Part shown: positions 32,861 through 44,800 of the stretch, piece by piece
How the letters are laid out: each line of letters starts with the position of its first letter
How positions within the stretch are numbered: the stretch's first letter is position 1
Assembly: GCF_902459505.1 (NCBI RefSeq)
Contig: NC_047095.1
Span: 117,987,380-118,051,379 of the forward strand
Source: Geotrypetes seraphini
Lineage: Eukaryota; Chordata; Amphibia; Gymnophiona; Dermophiidae
DNA length: 64,000 bases
Direction of reading: 5' to 3'
Program-made: the position numbers and the translations under genes
Notes under the pieces: model-generated
The model's database searches: none
What the model was told of the DNA's origin: nothing
The model's input: the letters and a program-made list of their open reading frames with translations, nothing else

Positions 32861-35800
32861 ATGGCACGACCACGGCGCTCCCTCCACAGCGTGCCCTTCC
32901 CAAGCGCTTGGCTGCTCCTGCTCGCATGCCTTCCGGGTAAGTCCTGGCCATCGCTCTCTTCACCCTGGCATCCGATGTGTTGTGGGGGCAGCGGGGGAGG
33001 CATGGGGAAATGGGGGTGATAGGAGCGAGATGGGGGGAGAAGGGAACTGCTATTCCTAATACTGATCATTTCTATAGCGCTGTTAGACGTACGCAGCGCT
33101 GTACAGTAAAACATTCAAGAGACAGTCCCTGCCCAGTAGAGCTTACAAATCTAATCAAGCAGACAAACAGGACAAGTAGGGGGGTTAGGGAGTTTCTCGC
33201 GCCTGGGTGCTTTACAAGTGAGGGGGGAGGGGGTTAAGCGTTAAAAGCAACCTCAAAAAAAGTGAGGTTTTGAAAACAACTTTGTTTATGGAGGCTTTTA
33301 ATTATGCACATTTGAGATGAGTTTGTTTTGTTTATTTGTATGTTTTATATATTATATGATAATTATTTTTGTATTTTCTAAACCGCTTGGGATTAAGCAG
33401 GTTAGAAATATTTTAAATAGATAAAATAAATACCACTTATCATTTCTAAAGTGCTGTTAAACACACACAGCGTTGCACATTAAGTTTCAAGTTTATTTAC
33501 GTTTTGATATACCGTATCTTATAAAACATTCAAGACACAATCCCTGCTCAGTAGAGCTTACAATCTAATCAAATAAGCACCCAGGACAAGTAGGGAGTCA
33601 GGGAGTTTCTCAGGCATGGGTGCGAGTGGGGGGTTAGGAGTTACTCTCTCAGGCCTTAGGTGAGTAAAAGTCACAATAGGGTGATATTATTCAATAAAGC
33701 TGTTATATCACTTACTGATCATATTATGGGGGTGATTCTCAGAACCGCGCGAGAAGGGGGCAAAAATCTGTGGTAGAGAATGACACGGTGACAAAATTCA
33801 TCACCGTCCCTGTCCCCGCGGATAACCGCGGGAAACCATTTTCATGTCATTCTTTAAGGAGAGAGGGAAGAATCAGAGTACTGTATAATTGGGCACAACC
33901 ACTGACCCGCAAGCTTTGCTTTGAAGAATGCTGGTGTAGAAGGACTGAGGTTGAAACAGACACTAGAGAATGACAGTCTCTGGTATCCAGAGCAGATATT
34001 GTGATGTCATAATGCCTCATTCCACCAGTGCCTAAGAGCCAATCACATCAGTGATGTCACAATGGCTTCATTATCCTTGGCTCACATAAGAATCAGAGTA
34101 TGAATGGCCACAACCACTGACCCGCAAGCTTTGCTTTGAAGAATGCTGGAGTAGAAGGACCGAGGTTGAAATAGACACTAGAAAATGACATGGGATTATT
34201 TCCCGCGGTTATCCGCGGGGACGGGGACGGTGATGAATTTTGTCACCGTGTCATTCTGACATTTCCCTTTGAAAGTGCCTGCGGAAATTTGCTCCTGCTA
34301 TTTCGGCGGCAGCTTCAGTCAGCAAAAAAAAACAACCACAACACGCTTTGTTTTGAAAATGCAAAACTGTGCGCACCATTCCTTCCCCCACCCCGAGAAT
34401 GCCCCTGAGAACATGTGGGGGATGAGCTGCTTTCAAAAAGTCCTCATACCCAGGCAAAAAGCCATTTACAAAAGTGAAATACAGTAGTTTTTCGATAGTG
34501 CCAACCCTATAGTATTAACAGAGATGTCATAGTAACCTATAGGGGTCCTTTTATTAAGGTGCTAAATGCTAAGGAATCCATTATATTCTACGGACGCCTT
34601 AGCATTTAGCATGTGATAATTTTTAGCATGCGTTAAATTGGTTAGCACGCCTTAATATTAACCCCTATAGTAACATAGGAAATGATGACAGATAAAGACT
34701 TGAACAGTCCATCCAGTCTGCCCATTAGTTATACCCATTGCAAACACAGGACATGTAATTATTTCACTTTGGATTATTATTCAATAATTAATGTTATTGT
34801 ATAGTTTGGTAATGAAAGCAATTTGTTTAGCAATTAGAGGATAAGGAAGAAGTGCTGTGAAATTACTAAAACTAGTGGCAGTGTTGTGTTTTTCCTCTCT
34901 TCCGCTTCTGTGGTGTCTTTTCCATGGTTCCGGTTCAGAAGAAGAGAAGAGAGGGAGAAAGACAAAAAGAGAAAAGAGCAGGATAGCTACAGATCCCCAT
35001 ACACAGCAACTATAGGCTCAATAACACATGCAGAAAGCAGACAGACTCTCATCAATAGGGATAACAAATTAGAAATAAAAATCTGCAAACAAAAACTGAT
35101 CTAGAAAGCCCAAAAAGTCAGAATCTGCATGTAGTACAACTCCGTAGAAAGGGAAAAAGAAATGCAAAATCAAAAAATATCAGGGAGGTACCTTTCCCAA
35201 AGAGAGAGAGAGAGAAGGAGGGAGGGAAAGAGAGGGTTTGAGAGAGAGGGAGAAAGAGAGGGTTTGAGAGAGAGAGGGTTTAGGAGAGAGAGAGAGGGGG
35301 GGGGAAAGAGAAGGTTTGAAAGAGAGAGGATTTGAGAGAGAGAGAAAGAGGGATGGAGGGAGAAAGAGAGGGTTTGAGAGGGAGAGAGAGTTTGAGAGAG
35401 AGAGGATTTGAAAGAGAGAGAGAGAGAGAGGGGGTTTTAGAGAGAGAAAGAGAGATAGGGTTTGAGAGAGAGAGAGAAAGAAAGAGAGAGAGAGAGGGTT
35501 TGGGAGAGAGAGAGGGAGAGAGAGAGAGAGAGAGAAAGAGGGAGGGGTTTGAAAGAGAGAGAGGGTTTTAGAGGGAGAGGGAGAAATTCAGAGTTTCCAC
35601 AAAAGAATGAGAAGGGAACTCTGCCTAATTTGTACTTCCAAGTGTCTCTCTATCCTATATATTTTATGGAGTTCCCCCCTTATCCTCCTATTTCTCATAC
35701 GTTAGTACGTCTTGTTAATGTTGACTTGCTTTGTTAATTTGTCAAATCCTCTTACACCGCTTAGAAGTACGATAAGCAGTATAACAAACCTTTATGCGTG

Positions 35801-38800
35801 TGCGGACGTCGACGTGAAGAGGCGCGGAGAGAAGGAGACGCTTAAAATTAAAGTTTCTAGGCACCAGGCACTATAAGTTTTGAGTCGAATAGACTTGAAT
35901 CACGAAAAAAAAGAGAGAGAGGTTTCTTAAAAAGTCGGTGATAGAAATCGGTAACCGCTAAGGGCTCCTTTAACTAAGCTGCCTTAGCGTGTTTAGCGCA
36001 CGCTAAAGCCACGCTACGCGGCTAGACCTAACGCCAGCTCAATTTAGCGTGCGCTGTTCCACGCGTTAAAGCCCTAACATAAGAACATAAGAAGCGCCAT
36101 CTCCGGAACAGACCCTAGGTCCATCAAGTCCGGCGATCCGCACACGCGGAGGCCCCGCCAGGCGTACCCTGGCATAGTTTTGGTCCCCATATCGTTCCAA
36201 GCTTCTCGTAAAGAGAAGTGCATCTAGCCTACCCCTACCCATGTCACTTCATGCCACTCATAAGGAGATGTACATCTAACTTACCCTTAAATCCTAGAAC
36301 GGTGGATTCCGCAATTACCTCTTCTGGGAGAGCATTCCAGGTGTCCACCACTCGTTGCGTGAGGCAGAACTTCCTGATATTTGTCTTGAACTTGTCCCCC
36401 CTTAGCTTCAGCCCATGTCCCCTTGTCCGTGCCACATTGGACATTGTAAATAACGTTTTTTTCCTGCTCTATTTTGTCGATTCCTTTCAGTATTTTGAAT
36501 GTCTCGATCATATCCCCTCGTAGTCTCCTTTTCTCAAGGTTAGTAAAAGGAGCCCTAAGTCTCCGACTTACATTTCATTCAACGTCTGAGCCGGTTTCTG
36601 AGATCTTTTTCCTCTCTCCCAACTGTAATGTGCTGCACAGTAATAATAATAATAATAATAACTTTTATTTGTATACCGCAATACCACAAGCAGTTCAGAG
36701 CGGTTTACAGAGGAAGAGACTGTACATATACAGCGATGTTACAGAGAATATTGTCAGTTACATTGGTAACAAATTTCAATTACATTAGTGAGCCGAAAAA
36801 GGTTAGGTATAACCGGAAATATGTCGGAGATACAGCAGGTAATTCAGTGATATGGCAAGGTAGGAAGGAGTCAGAGAAATTTATCAAAGAGGTAGGTTTT
36901 GACTGATCTCCTGAAAAATTGGTAGGAGGTTGCCCTTGAAATGAGGGTCGTTAGACAATTATTTCATTTGCCAGCTTGGAATGACAGTGTTCTATTAAGG
37001 AATCTCTTGTATACTAGAGGTCTGCACGGGAACGGGGATCGCGGGAATCCCCCCTAACCCACGGGACTCCCACGGGGACCCCCCTCTGGCCCACGGGACT
37101 CCCACGGGGACCCCCCTCTAGCCCACGGGACTCCCACGGGGATAGAAGGCTTTGGAAGCAGGGTTTGTCCATATAATATAATGAGCACGTCAGCCTTAGT
37201 AAAAGAGGGGGTTTATAAGTTAATTACCTGAACAGAAAACAAAAAAAGGGTTCCACCAAAGAGATTCCACAAGGAAAACAGCAGCGACAACACAAAAGAA
37301 ACTGGAATTGATGATCCTGTCAGAAGTAATTGTTGCTTTTTATGGGGACGGGTGGGGATGGAGGTAATTCCTTGCGGGAAAAGGTGGGGACGGAGAGGAT
37401 CCTGGCAGGGATGGGTGGGGACGGAGAGGATCCTGGTGGGGACGGGCGGGGATGGGTGGGATTTCTGTCCCTGTGCAACTCTCTATTGTATACACAGCCC
37501 TTCAGGGAGGGGAAGGCAAATAGATAGGCACTACGTGTGGTTCTTTTGGATTAGACAGGTTGTGCTTTTGCCTCTTGTTCCATCGATTACTGATGCATGT
37601 AGACCTGTCTCAGATTTCCGAAAGAAACCAGCATTTTCTGTTCAGGGTGCAGCACATGGAGTGACGGAAGAGAAACATGTCAGGACAGGGGCAGGCACAA
37701 CCCAGTTAGGTTTTGACGATTTCCATAATGACTGTACACGAGATTAATTGGTGCGTGTTGCTTCTATGGCATGCCAATAGATCTCATGCATAGTCACCGT
37801 GGAAATCTTGAATTCCAACTGGGTGATGGCCATGGACGAACCTTGGTTTCCCACCCCTGGGTTAGGAGGATCTCTGTCTGAGCGCTGGGAGCTGATTTCT
37901 TGCAGGATGAATAAATACTGCAATAAAAGTCCTGGGGCCACTGGAGATGGCAAAAGGCAGTCTTGCACAGTGTTATATCTCCTATATTCTACAGGTGCCT
38001 CATATTTATTTATTGAATTCATTTTCTACTAGTGTTTAAGCCCGTTACATTAACGGGTGCTAGAAAGCAGCCCCCTTTCCCTCTCCCCCTCCAGTTCCTC
38101 CCTGACTGTCTCTCCATGGCCCTTCCCCACAAAGCAAAGCTGTCTGCCTCCCAGCACACCCCTCCCCAAAAGCAGCCCCTTTTCCCTCTCCCCCTCCAGT
38201 TCCTCCCTGACTGTCTCTCCGTGGCCCCCCTTCTGTCTCCCCAAGCAAAGCTGTCTATCTCCCAGCACACCCCTCCCCAAAAGCAGCCCCTTTTCCCTCT
38301 CCCCCTCCAGTTCCTCCCTGACTGTCTCTCCGTGGCCCCCCTTCTGTCTCCCCCCATCTCCCCCAAGCAAAGCTGTCTACCTCCCAGCACACCCCTCCCC
38401 CAAAGCAGCCCCTTTCCCTTTCCCCCTCTAGTTCCTCCCTGACTGTCTCTCCGTGGCCCCCCTCTGTCTCCCCCCCATCTCCCCCAAGCAAAGCTGTCTA
38501 CCTCCCAGCACACCCCTCCCCCAAAGCAGCCCCCTTTCCCTTTCCCCCTCTAGTTCCTCCCTGACTGTCTCTCCGTGGCCCCCCTTCTGTCTTCCCCTCC
38601 CTAAGCAAAGCTGTCTGCCTCCCAGCACACCCCTCCCCCTGAAGCAGCCCCCTTTCCCTTTCCCCCTCCAGTTCCTCCCTGACTGTCTCTCCATGGCCCT
38701 TCCCCCCCAAGCAAAGCTGTCTGCCTCCCAGCACACCCCTCCCCAAAAGCAGCCCCCTTTTTCTCTCCCCCTCCAGTTCCTCCCTGACTGTCTCCCCCCG

Positions 38801-41800
38801 TCTCCCCCCAAGCAAAGCTGTCTACCTCCCAGCACACTCCTTCCCCAAAGCAGCCCCCTTTCCCTTTCCACCTCCAGTTCCTCCCTGACTGTCTCTCCAT
38901 GGCCCCCCTTCTGTCTCCCACCCCGTCTCCCCCCAATCAAAGCTGTCTGCCTCCCAGCACCTCCCCCAAGCAGCCCCCTTTCCCTTTCCCCTTCCAGTTC
39001 CTCCCTGACTGTCTCTCCGTGGCCCCCCTTCTGTCTCCCACCCTGTCTCCCCCCAAGTAAAGCTGTCTGCCTCCCAGCACCCCCCCAAAGCAGCCCCTTT
39101 CCCTTTCCCCCTCCAGTTTCTACCTGACTGTCTCTCCGTGGCCCCCCTTCTGTCTCCCCCATGCAAAGCTGTCTACCTCCCAGCACACCCCTCCCCCAAA
39201 GCAGCCCCCTTTCCCCCTCCAGTTCCTCCCTGACTGTCTCTCCATGGCCCCCCTTCTGTCTTCCCCTCCCTAAGCAAAGCTGTCTGCCTCCCAGCACACT
39301 TCTCCCCCCGAAGCAGCCCCCTTTCCCCTCCTGTGAGAATTTTTACCTGCATGGGACACCTGTAGCACCGGCACGACACCCTCCAGCCACTCCTCTGAGC
39401 TCAAACTTCTTAACGCGCCGCCAGCCTAAACACTTGAAGATGCTGCCCGCAGTCTGGCCGGCTCCCTTAGTCCCTTGCCACCCCCCCCCCCTCCAGCGGC
39501 CGCAGCACTCTAAACATGCTGCTTCGCGGCCTTCTACTGCCCTGATTTGCTCTGCCGTGTCCCTGCTGACATCATCAGAGACGCGGCAGAGCAAATCAGG
39601 GCAGTAGAAGGCTGCAAAGCAGCGTTTTTAGAGTGCTGCGGCCGCTGCTGGAGTCAGATTTGTCGGGACTGTGGGAAGGGGGGCAGCGGCGGCAAGGGAC
39701 TAAGGGAGCCGGCCAGACCGCGAGAAGGGAAGGTGGATGGGAGGGTCAGACCGCGGTGGGAGGCTCAACGGGGGTTCTGATGTGCCGGGGAGGGGGGTGG
39801 GCGAAGACGAAGACGAACTGAAAAGAACCCTGCGCACTGTTAGCCACGGACCTACTGATCACAGATCAGAGATCACGGAAGCACGCAAGGAGTGTGCATG
39901 CGCAGCGTGATCACGTGTTAACGTGCTGAACGTGCACATGGCCTTTGTTCGCCAGGCGCCATCTAGGGGCGCGCTGAATTGTCATTGCGCTCAGTTATCG
40001 TTGCGCTCAATTGTCTCGCGCTCCGTTATCGTTGCACTCAATTGTCTTGCGCTGAGTTATCCTTGCGCTCAATTGTCTCGTGCGTTATTGTCTTTGTGCT
40101 GAGTTGTCTTCGCGTTTTTGTCCGCGCGCGATTGCCTTGCGTGCAATTGACCTGTCACCTTATTATATAGGATCCCGTTCTCCCCAAAGAGCTCAGAACG
40201 GGTTACAGGTTGACATAGTTAAAGTACAAGTTTTTATCCTAATTTGACACACAGTACTAGGGATCTAATACCAATATACATCATGGGGTCCTTTCATTAA
40301 GGTGAACTAACTGATTTAGCGCAGGCTAAATGCTAAGGCATCCGCAGATTATAACGGATGCCTTAGCATTTAGCGTGCGCTAATCTTTAGCTCACTTTAA
40401 TTAAAGGGCCCCAAAATGCAGTTTACAGGATAATTCAACATAGTTATAGTGCAAGATTTATCAATCTACATTTTTAGAAACATGACGGCAGATAAAGGCC
40501 AAATGGCCCATCCAGTCTGCCCATCCGCAGTAACCATTATCTCTTCCTCTCCCTATTGGCTAAGGCTCTTAACATTTGCATCTCCTCTTCCTATAGGCTG
40601 AGGTTTTGTGCACCTGCATTGTGAGGTCATAGAGCTGCCCATCCGCAGTAACCATTATCTCTTTCTCTCTCTGCAATGTCTACATAACTTTTGGCTCCGT
40701 CTTTGGAACATTCCTGGTCTCTCTTGTACTTAAATAAATCTTAGTTGTATATTATTTTTAAATTTGATCTTATTAGCTATTTATATACCACCTATCAGGT
40801 TATCTAAATGGTTTACAATCAGGTACTCAAGCATTTTCCCTGTGTCTCTGTGGGCTCACAATCTATCTAATGTACCTGGAGCAATGGAGGATTGAGTGAC
40901 TTGCCCAGGGTCACAAGGAGCAATGTGGGGTTTGAACCCACAACTTCAGGGTGTTGAGGCTGTAGCTTTAACCAATGCGCAACTCTAGAAATCAAAATGT
41001 AGTAAAAGTGAGCCATGTCTAGGCCAATCAAGCCATTGTGACATCACTGATGAGGTTGGCTCTTATTGGTGGAATGAGGCATTATGATGTCACAATACCA
41101 GCTCTGGTTATCAGAGGCTGAAACTTTTCACACTATTTATGTATTCAATTTTTCTGTACCATTCTCCCAAGGGAGCTCAGAATGGTTTTGTGAATTCATT
41201 CAGGTACTCAAGTATTTTTCCCTGTCTTTCCTGGTGGGCTCATAATCTATCTAATGTACCTGGAGCAATGGAGGATTGAGTGACTTGGCCAGGGTCACAA
41301 GGAGCAATGTGGGGTTTGAACCCACAACCTCAGCGTGCAGAGGCTATAGTTCTAACCACTAGGCTACTCCTTCCTCCACATATTTTCATACTTTCCTTCC
41401 TTCCTTTTGACACCATTGTATTCCTTTATATTGTCACAATAAATGCATTCACCAGTGGGAAATTTCAAGAACAAAGCATATATGTAGCCAAAATCTGATG
41501 ATTATTACATAAGTGCTTTTTGACCTGACTGTTTCATCTTTTTTTACATTTTTACAGATTCTATGGCCATCACCACGCCGGCACCCATACGTGAGACGAG
41601 CAACACAACTATATTAAGCACATCAAGTGACATGACCAAATCAACTACGCCTATGTATACTATGAGCAGTGCCACGAGTGGCACTGTTGATATAACTACC
41701 TCCACCAGTGACATGACCAAGGCAACCATGCCCATGAATAGCACAACCGATCCAACCACACTGAGTGGCTTGACCAATGTGACAACGAGTCTGAGCGGAA

Positions 41801-44800
41801 TGACCAATGCAACTACATCCATGAGTAGCACGGGCAACTTGACCACACCAAGTGCCACGGCTAAATCATCCACACTCATGAATAATGTGACAAATGCAAC
41901 CATGCCCATGAATAGCACAACCGATCCAACCACACTGAGTGCCTTGACCAACGTGGCAACGAGTCTGAGCGGGATGACCAATGCAACTACATCCATGAGT
42001 AGCACAGGCAACTTGACCACACCAAGTGTCACGGCTAAATCATCCACACTCATGAATAATGTGACAAATGCAACCATGTCCATGAATAGCACAACCGATC
42101 CAACCACACTGAGTGCCTTGACCAACGTGGCAACGAGTCTGAGCGGGATGACCAATGCAACTACATCCATGAGTAGCACAGGCAACTTGACCACACCAAG
42201 TGCCACGGCTAAATCATACACACTCATGAATAATGTGACAAATGCAACCATGCCCATGAATAGCACAACCGATCCAACCACACTGAGTGGCTTGACCAAC
42301 GTGACAAGTCTGAGCGGGATGACCAATGCAACTACATCCATGAGTAGCACGGGCAACTTGACCACACCAAGTGCCACGGCTAAATCATCCACACTCATGA
42401 ATAATGTGACAAATGCAACCATGCCCATGAATAGCACAACCGATCCAACCACACTGAGTGGCTTGACCAATGTGACAACGAGTCTGAGCGGAATGACCAA
42501 TGCAACTACATCCATGAGTAGCACAGGCAACTTGACCACACCAAGTGTCACGGCTAAATCATCCACACTCATGAATAATGTGACAAATGCAACCATGTCC
42601 ATGAATAGCACAACCGATCCAACCACACTGAGTGGCTTGACCAAAGTGACGAGTCTGAGTGGGATGACCAATGCAACTACATCCATGAATAGCACAGGCA
42701 ACTTGACCGCACCAAGTGCCACGGCTACATCAACCACATTCATGAATAATATGACCAACGCAACCATGTCCATGAGTAACACAGCCAACCCAACCACACT
42801 GAGTGGCATGACCAATGTGACCACAACTACAAGTGGCATAGCTAATGCAACCACCCTCACAAGTAGCATGACTAGCAAATCCACAGCCTTAACTGGTGCT
42901 ACCACTGGTAAGTGGATTCCTATTTTCACCTTCCAATAACTGCTTGCCTATTTTGTGCAATTCTATTGTGGTCCTTTATGGTGGAGCCAATTAGTTTGGC
43001 ACTGTTGTATGAGGCCTTCTTTGGTCACTGGTCTGGGTAAATATGGTAGGTTGTTTTATTCTGCAAAGAGACTTTAATGAGTTAGGAATTACCGGGAAAG
43101 GAATGGAAAACAAAGATGAAAATGTTATAACGCCATTGAGTCGCTCTATGGCGTGGCCGCACCTCGAATAGTGCGCAATTCTGGTTGCTGTATCTCAAAA
43201 AAGATATAGTGGAATTCAAAAAGGTACAGAGAAGGGTGACAAAAATGATAACAGGATGGAACAACTTCCCTGTGAGAAAAGACTAAAGCGGCTAGGGCTC
43301 TTCAGCCTGGAGAAGAGATGGCTCAGAGGAAGATATGATAGAGGTCTCTAAAATACTGAGCGGAGTAGAACAGGTAGAAATGAATCGCTCGTTTACCCTT
43401 TCCAAAAGTACAAGCACTAGGAGGGGCATATGTTGAAGCTACTAAGTAGTAGATTTAAAACAAGCCGGAGAAAATAGTTCTTCACTAAACGTGTAATTAA
43501 ACCCTGCAATTCGTTGCTTAGCAAGGTTTAAAAAGGTTTGGATAATTTAAAAGAAAAGCCTATAATCCATTAATTATTAAGATGGACTTGGGGAAACCCA
43601 CTTCTTATTCCTAGGATAAGCAGCATAAAATCTGTTTTACTCCTTGGGATCTTGCCAGATACTTTTGGCCACTGTTGGAAAAGGATACTGGGTTTGATGG
43701 ACCCGTGGTCTATCCTAGTATGGCAGCTCTTATGTTCTTATGTTGATAAATAACCCTTATAATAGGGCACAGCAGGGTTACCAATCTCTGCAGATAAGTG
43801 ATCTGTCACAGGATATTCACCTGTTAGATTCATTACATCATTGTCCCCTACTGCATTAGGGTTAAGATCGCCAATTATTTCCAGGTCATCAGAGAGAGGT
43901 CGAGTTGATCCTTTTTCAAAAAGTACATAGACTAGGGTACACTCAATGAAGTTACATGGAAATAATCAGAAAACAAATAGGAGGAAATAGGTTTTCACTC
44001 AATAGTTAGTTATAGCAGTTAGTATATCTGGGTTTAAAAAAGGTTTGGACAAGTTCCTGGAAGAAAAGTCCATGGTCTGCTATTGAGACAGACATGGGGG
44101 GGGGGGGGGGGAGAAGCCACTGCTTGCCCTGGGATCGGTAGCATGGAATCTTGTTAGGCTGGGATTCTGCATGGAATCTTGCTATGCTTTGGGATTCCAG
44201 AATCTTACTACTATTTGGGATTCTGCATGGAATCTTGCTACGCTTTGGGATTCCATAATCTTACTACTATTTGGGATTCTGCATGGAATCTTGCTATGCT
44301 TGGGGATTCCAGAATCTTACTACAATTTTGGTTTCTGCATGGAATCTTGCTATGCTTTGGGATTCCAGAATCTTACTACTATTTGGGATTCTGCATGGAA
44401 TCTTGCTATGCTTTGGGATTCCAGAATCTTACTACTATTTGGGATTCTGCATGGAATCTTGCTATGCTTGGGGATTCCAGAATCTTACTACAATTTCGGT
44501 TTCTGCATGGAATCTTGCTACGCTTTGGGATTCCAGAATCTTACTACTATTTGGGATTCTGCATGGAATCTTGCTACGCTTTGGGATTCCAGAATCTTAC
44601 TACTATTTGGGTTTCTGCATGGAATCTTGCTACACTTTGGGATTCCAGAATCTTACTACTATTTGGGATTCTGCATGGAATCTTGCTATGCTTGGGGATT
44701 CCAGAATCTTACTACAATTTCGGTTTCTGCATGGAATCTTGCTACGCTTTGGGATTCCAGAATCTTACTACTATTTGGGATTCTGCATGGAATCTTGCTA

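Larger units (their letters stand above)
38029..40172 (-). mobile_element. Non-autonomous Helitron, 2.1 kb, minus strand
   Basis: Read on the minus strand it begins TCCTATATAATAAGGTGACA (from 40172) and ends with a hairpin CCCGTTA-atg-TAACGGG followed by 'cttaaacactag' (38029). These are the features of Helitrons: a 5' TC, a 3' hairpin 10-12 nt before a terminal CTAG, and insertion between A and T (A at 38028, T at 40173) without target duplication. The host LINE reads on across the excised element. The terminal sequence resembles the bat HeliBat type as I remember it. No Rep/helicase is encoded. The interior carries a minisatellite, a long palindrome and a 5' subterminal run of 'gcgctcaattgtc' words. 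Confidence 0.88.

Noticed and set aside
35332-35571. Arg/Glu-rich open frame
   Set aside because: Translation of a GA microsatellite.
38019-39297. Long open frames on both strands (Gly/Arg-rich and Pro/Ser-rich)
   Set aside because: They come from the C/T-rich minisatellite inside the Helitron and are open by composition.
41544-42929. 461-codon open frame on the minus strand opposite the mucin exon
   Set aside because: A by-product of the repeated Thr/Ser/Asn coding sequence on the plus strand. The plus strand has matching splice sites and phases, the minus strand has none.
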